Assembly (NCBI GenBank): GCA_946183765.1 | Contig: CAMHDC010000036.1 | Coordinates: forward strand, 1-8,584 | Direction: 5' to 3' | Source: an uncultured Clostridia bacterium | GTDB lineage: Bacteria; Bacillota; Clostridia; Christensenellales; CAG-138 | Length of the DNA: 8,584 bases | Shown here: positions 5,339-8,584 of the stretch, one piece after another | Numbering within the stretch: position 1 is the stretch's first letter | How the letters are laid out: every line of letters begins with the position of its first letter | The notes under the pieces: generated by a model | What the model saw: the letters and a program-made list of their open reading frames with translations, nothing else | The model's database searches: none | Told to the model about the DNA's origin: nothing | Translations under genes and position numbers: made by a program

Positions 5339-6778
5339 ATGGATAAGAGCAGCGTGATCTTCGGCAACCCCATCGACGAAAAGACCGTCCGCAAGGCCGA
5401 GAAGGCCAAGGCGGGCTTCCTCAAGAAGTTCGGGGACGATACGAACAAGGTCTACCACCTGGGTCTCAAGCCCATCGACCAGATCCCGGAGCTGGGCATA
5501 GAGAACCTGGTCCACAGTGACACGCCCCTTGTGTTGCCTGAAAACGCCCTGATCGTGGGCAACATCCGCATGGGCTTCGGCCACTACCGGATCGCCATGG
5601 CCATCGCCTCCTGCGCCAAGGCCCTGGGCCGGCAGCCGGTCTGGTTCGACCTGGCCAGTTTCGACGCCACCGGGTCCAAGATGATCCGGCATCAGAACGA
5701 CCTCTACTCCATGGGGTCCAAGCTCTCCCAGAAGGTGGGCCTTTTCAACAAGCTCTACTGGGAGCCCCTCAACAGCGAGGGCTTCCGGCAGATCACCTAC
5801 AACGCGGGGGATCAGAAGAACGCGGAGCTGCTGGTGCCCCTGTTTAGGGACCTCCCCAAGGACGTGCCCTACGTGGGCACCCACGTGTGGCCCAGCCAGG
5901 GCGCGGTCCATGCGGGCCTCACCCACGTGGTGAACGCCATCCCGGACAACTGGCCCATGGGATTGCACCTTGCCGAGGGGTCCATCCACACGGTCCAGAC
6001 CCCCTTCGCGTACCTGGGGTACAAGAAGCTCAACGGCATGGCGAAGACCGCCCTGAAGCCCATGCCCGACGCTGACCTCTACGACGTGGGCCACTATATC
6101 GACCACGAGCTGGTGGAGGGCGTGGAGCACGACTGCGGCAAGCGCCTGGAGCGCCTCGAGAACGGCAAGCCCGTCCGGTTCCTCATGACCGTGGGCGGCG
6201 CCGGCGCCGGCGGGGACCTGTACCTGGCCATGACGAAGCATCTCTTGCCCTACATTCAGGCGGGGAAGGCGGAGCTGTGGATCAACTTCGGCGACCATCT
6301 CACCATGTGGGACGTGTTCCAAAAGGAGATGCCGGAGCTCAAAGGCATCGTCAAGACCTATTTCGACGACTACGCGGGCCTGAAGGCCTGGGCTTCCACC
6401 TTGGACGGGGACAGCCCGGCGGGGATCACCGCCTTCTGCCACAAGGACATCTTCGAGGCCGTGTACTCCACGAACCTCCTCATGCGCTACTGCGACGTGC
6501 TGGTGACCAAGCCCTCGGAGCTGGCCTTCTACCCGGTGCCCAAGCTCATGATGCGGCACATCGGCGGCCACGAGGTCTACGGCGCCGTCCACGCCCAGGA
6601 GCTGGGGGATTCCACCTTCGAGTGCGAGACCGCAGCGGCCCTCGCGGACATGATCGATACCCTCATCGGCGACCCGGCCATCCTGAAGCACATGTGCCGC
6701 CGGATCATGGCCCTCAAGACCCAGGGCGTGTATGACGGCGGCTACGAGGTGGTGAAGTTGGCGATCAACGGCAGATAA
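5339..6778 (+). CDS. Putative GT-B-fold glycosyltransferase-like protein (GT28/MurG/MGDG-synthase resemblance)
   Basis: 479 residues, no signal peptide or membrane segment, so cytoplasmic or peripheral. AAAGGG (5325-5330), eight bases before the ATG, overlaps the stop of the symporter gene; the 12-base gap indicates translation from the same transcript. I do not recognise an exact family. Residues 70-86, ALIVGNIRMGFGHYRIA, resemble the N-domain GxGH loop and following helix of MGDG synthases and other GT28-like enzymes. Residues 278-292, PVRFLMTVGGAGAGG, look like the first strand and glycine loop of the second Rossmann domain (compare the GGS-type loop of MurG). Residues 386-410, containing DVLVTKPSELAFYPVPKL and ending HIGG, lie where GT28 enzymes carry their nucleotide-sugar binding segment, although the usual glycine-rich form is altered. 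The first 65 residues are charged and helical. The likely role is transfer or cleavage of a glycosyl group linked to the co-transcribed sugar transporter. A non-catalytic or phosphorylase-like role cannot be excluded. Confidence 0.5.
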   Translation: MDKSSVIFGNPIDEKTVRKAEKAKAGFLKKFGDDTNKVYHLGLKPIDQIPELGIENLVHSDTPLVLPENALIVGNIRMGFGHYRIAMAIASCAKALGRQPVWFDLASFDATGSKMIRHQNDLYSMGSKLSQKVGLFNKLYWEPLNSEGFRQITYNAGDQKNAELLVPLFRDLPKDVPYVGTHVWPSQGAVHAGLTHVVNAIPDNWPMGLHLAEGSIHTVQTPFAYLGYKKLNGMAKTALKPMPDADLYDVGHYIDHELVEGVEHDCGKRLERLENGKPVRFLMTVGGAGAGGDLYLAMTKHLLPYIQAGKAELWINFGDHLTMWDVFQKEMPELKGIVKTYFDDYAGLKAWASTLDGDSPAGITAFCHKDIFEAVYSTNLLMRYCDVLVTKPSELAFYPVPKLMMRHIGGHEVYGAVHAQELGDSTFECETAAALADMIDTLIGDPAILKHMCRRIMALKTQGVYDGGYEVVKLAINGR

Positions 6779-6801
6779 TAAAGGAACTTATTGAAATCCG
6801 A

Positions 6802-6825
6802 TCCTTTTTCTTGAAAGAAAAAGGA
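6802..6825. repeat. Perfect AT-rich hairpin after the GT-B-like gene
   Basis: TCCTTTTTCTT (6802-6812), two bases GA, AAGAAAAAGGA (6815-6825): an 11-bp perfect inverted repeat, in practice a 10-bp stem with a four-base loop, 24 bases after the stop codon. It may serve as a transcript 3' end stabiliser or weak terminator. There is no U tract after it on the plus strand. Confidence 0.7.
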
Positions 6826-6840
6826 CCAAAAAGAACTTAA

Positions 6841-6872
6841 ATGGGAAGTATGGCTTGCGCTGTACTTCCCAT
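6841..6872. repeat. Perfect 10-bp inverted repeat, possible terminator for the leftward transporter gene
   Basis: ATGGGAAGTA (6841-6850), 12-base loop, TACTTCCCAT (6863-6872). The stem can be extended imperfectly by an AGAA/TTCT pairing further out. On the minus strand the hairpin is followed by TTAAGTTCTTTTTGG, a broken U-rich tract, so it could end transcripts of the convergent transporter gene, though about 180 bases beyond its stop. Confidence 0.6.
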
Positions 6873-6898
6873 TAGAATTCTTAAGCTTTTCTTTTTCC

Positions 6899-7038
6899 GC
6901 CGCTTTTTCTTTTGCTATGGGCAAAACATAGTCGAAACCTCACTTCGTTTGGTTTCTCATTGTTTTGCCCGTGCTTTGCCTCGCTTAATCTGCCATAGGC
7001 AGCGCTCGGCTCCGCACTCACTGAAAAGAAAAAGCGGC
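6899..7038. repeat. 140-bp nested inverted-repeat element (structured RNA or MITE/REP-like)
   Basis: An outer 15-bp perfect inverted repeat, GCCGCTTTTTCTTTT (6899-6913) with its complement at 7024-7038, encloses two further hairpins. The first pairs GGGCAAAACA (6919-6928) with TGTTTTGCCC (6961-6970) and, inside it, GAAACC (6934-6939) with GGTTTC (6951-6956). The second is CTGCC-ATA-GGCAG (6990-7002). Together they can fold into a three-way junction on either strand. The region is visibly less GC-rich than the genes around it and fills the space between two convergent stop codons. Small open frames across it (for example 6841-7047) have unusual composition, no ribosome site and no domain, and are not called as genes. 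Mobility is inferred only; no transposase is present. Confidence 0.7.
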
Positions 7039-7048
7039 AAAAGATAAA

Positions 7049-8584
7049 TCAATCACCCACGTCCAGCGCTTCCAGCTTGCTCTTGGCCGGGACGGGCTTG
7101 CTGTCGCCGTGCTTCACGAAGAACATGGTGAAGGCGGCCAGGACCACGAACACCGTGGCGTAGGGGAAGAGGGCGGTCATGCCCACCTTGTCCATGAGGG
7201 CGCCGGAGAAGTAGGGGGTGAAGGTCTGGGCGGCCATGCTGGCGGTGTAGTAGAAGCCCGTGTACTTGCCCACGTCGCCGCCCCGGGAAAGCTCCACCAC
7301 CATGGGGAAGCTGTTCACGTTGATGGTGGCCCAGCCGATGCCCGCGAGGGCGAACATGCAGTTCATGAGCATGGCCGAGCTCCCTTCCCTGAGGAAGGAG
7401 GCGATGAAGAAGGAGGCGGCCAGCATGCCGATGCCGATGAGGATGGTCTTCTTCCGGCCGATCTTGCTCGCCACCAGGCCCACGGGGATGTAGGACACGA
7501 TGGCGGCGGCGTTGGCTACCAGCAGGGTGCTGTTATAGTCCAGGGACAGCACGTTCCCGGCGTAGACGGAATACTTGGAGGTGACGGCGTTGTAGCCCAT
7601 GAACCAGAACACCACGGAGGCGAGGATCAAAATGAGGGACGTGAACTCGCCCTTCGTCAGCTTCCGGGTCTCGCCCTTTTCCATCTCCTCGGGGGTCGCC
7701 TCGTCGAGGCCGTACCGGGCGCTTTCCTCCTCCATCTCCCGGACGAACCTAGGCTCGTCCACCGTGAGCTTGAACACCGCCAGGGCGACGAGCATGATGG
7801 CGGCCACCACCCCGAAGAACACCGTGTAGCTCATGAGGGAATTCTTCACCGCGCCGGTGGCGAACACCGAGCCCAGGATCAGCACCAGGATGCCGCCCGC
7901 CGTGCCCATGAGGTTGATGATGGCGTTGGCCTTGGACCTAAGGGGCTTCATGGTCACGTCCGGCATCAGCGCCACCGCCGGGGAGCGGAAGGTGGCCATG
8001 GCGATGAGGATGATAAGCAGCACCGCGATGAACAGGATCAGCGTCTTGGGGTTCGCTTTCGTCACCTCGTGGGCGTAGTGCTGCCGGGCGGGGACCACGT
8101 AGTTGGAGTACAGCTCGTTCTTCACGGCCTTGCCCGTGGCCGGGTCCGTCTTCTGGGCGGTGACGGCGGCGAACTCCGCCCTGCTGAACTTCTCCGCCAG
8201 CACGAACTTCTCCCCGTCGGGGGTCTGGAGCTTCGTATCCTTCTCGGCGTCGTAGAGGGCCTCCAGGGCGGCGGGATCGTCGATCTTGGCCACGGCCCCG
8301 ATGTTTTTAAGCTGCTGCCCGTCCACGAAGGACAGGACCACCAGCATCACGGCGGCGACGACGGTGCCCAGGAGGATGAAGGGGGTCCGGCGGCCCAGCC
8401 GGTGGCGGCACTTGTCGGAAATGGTGCCGAACAACGGCAGCATGAACAGAGCCAGCACGTTGTCCAGGGCCATGATGATGCCGGAGTTGGCCTGGGTCAT
8501 GCCGAATTTGTCGGTCAGGATCTTGGGGATGATGGTGTCGTAGGCGTTCCAGAAGGTGCAGATCAGGAAGAACGCGAAGCCGAC
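7049..8584 (-). CDS. MFS sugar transporter, SLC45/sucrose-porter-like (N-terminus outside window)
   Basis: The frame is open to the right edge, so 511 residues are visible and the start is missing; the Met at 8498-8500 is internal, since membrane-type sequence (FAFFLICTFWNAYDTIIP) continues upstream of it. Numbered from the first visible residue, PLFGTISDKCRHRLGRRTPF (50-69) is the MFS loop 2-3 motif in the form seen in SLC45 and sucrose-type porters, and FRSPAVALMPDVTMKPLRSK (199-218) is a second segment typical of that group. GWATINVNSFPMV (417-429) is in the C-terminal half, with a second loop motif VASKIGRKKT (371-380). About 12 membrane segments are expected, most of them visible. Residues 87-181 form an unusually long, charged insert between hydrophobic segments at 70-86 and 182-197; a cytoplasmic central loop (277-312) is rich in Glu and Lys. 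Likely role: proton-coupled sugar or disaccharide transport. It is convergent to the symporter/GT-B operon and nothing of its own promoter is visible. Confidence 0.82.
   Translation of the reverse strand, partial: VGFAFFLICTFWNAYDTIIPKILTDKFGMTQANSGIIMALDNVLALFMLPLFGTISDKCRHRLGRRTPFILLGTVVAAVMLVVLSFVDGQQLKNIGAVAKIDDPAALEALYDAEKDTKLQTPDGEKFVLAEKFSRAEFAAVTAQKTDPATGKAVKNELYSNYVVPARQHYAHEVTKANPKTLILFIAVLLIILIAMATFRSPAVALMPDVTMKPLRSKANAIINLMGTAGGILVLILGSVFATGAVKNSLMSYTVFFGVVAAIMLVALAVFKLTVDEPRFVREMEEESARYGLDEATPEEMEKGETRKLTKGEFTSLILILASVVFWFMGYNAVTSKYSVYAGNVLSLDYNSTLLVANAAAIVSYIPVGLVASKIGRKKTILIGIGMLAASFFIASFLREGSSAMLMNCMFALAGIGWATINVNSFPMVVELSRGGDVGKYTGFYYTASMAAQTFTPYFSGALMDKVGMTALFPYATVFVVLAAFTMFFVKHGDSKPVPAKSKLEALDVGD

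Noticed and set aside
3671..6691. Very long minus-strand open frame (about 1,006 codons) opposite the symporter and GT-B-like genes
   Set aside because: It is antisense to two well-supported genes in GC-rich DNA. Its product is dominated by His, Gly, Glu, Asp, Val and Ala with no domain, and it also crosses the divergent promoter region; it is a shadow of GC-rich codon use.
6841..7047. 68-codon plus-strand frame and overlapping minus-strand frame (6742-6924) in the repeat island
   Set aside because: They are made of inverted-repeat sequence, give Phe/Lys/Arg-rich peptides without a ribosome site, and the minus one runs into the GT-B gene.

Overview
The window (8,584 bases, clearly GC-rich, third codon positions mostly C or G) looks like chromosomal DNA of a high-GC member of the Clostridia/Firmicutes, perhaps an Oscillospiraceae-type gut anaerobe. 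The reasons are strong AGGAGG-type ribosome sites before nearly every gene, consensus TTGACA promoters, short intrinsic terminators with U tracts, and the protein families present (a Clostridia-style GNAT acetyltransferase, a CPBP protease, a GPH symporter). The taxonomic call is an inference from composition and style; no rRNA or other marker gene is present. I see no rRNA, tRNA, CRISPR array, transposase or phage gene.

Left part (1-2410): the 3' end of a GNAT acetyltransferase gene is followed by a 233-base gap. That gap holds a short in-frame coding-like tail after the stop, two hairpins (one terminator-like on each strand) and a good sigma-70-type promoter. The promoter drives a monocistronic gene for a secreted, cysteine-rich, right-handed parallel beta-helix protein built from two tandem copies of one unit. 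A bidirectional terminator separates it from the convergent genes to the right.

Middle (2423-3922): a minus-strand two-gene operon encodes a TetR-type repressor and, overlapping it by 8 bases, a CPBP (CAAX/Rce1-like) intramembrane protease. The promoter of this operon is near-consensus (TTGACA, 17 bases, TATACT). A palindromic cluster of TGTTATA half-sites lies over the predicted transcription start, which suggests autorepression. The same intergenic region is shared with the divergent transporter operon and carries a further perfect inverted repeat.

Right part (3923-8584): a plus-strand two-gene operon encodes a GPH-family (MelB-like) sugar:cation symporter and, 12 bases later, an unfamiliar GT-B-like protein resembling the GT28/MurG/MGDG-synthase fold. 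Convergent to it is a second sugar-type MFS transporter of the SLC45/sucrose-porter style, whose N-terminus runs off the window and which has an unusual loop of about 95 residues. Between the two stop codons lies a 270-base AT-richer island made almost entirely of nested inverted repeats, the most unusual non-coding structure here.

Taken together, the right half looks like a glycoside or sugar handling module (two transporters plus a putative nucleotide-sugar-type enzyme). The middle may be a small stress or immunity-like regulator/protease pair. The two most interesting points are the transporter/GT-B pairing and the structured intergenic element.
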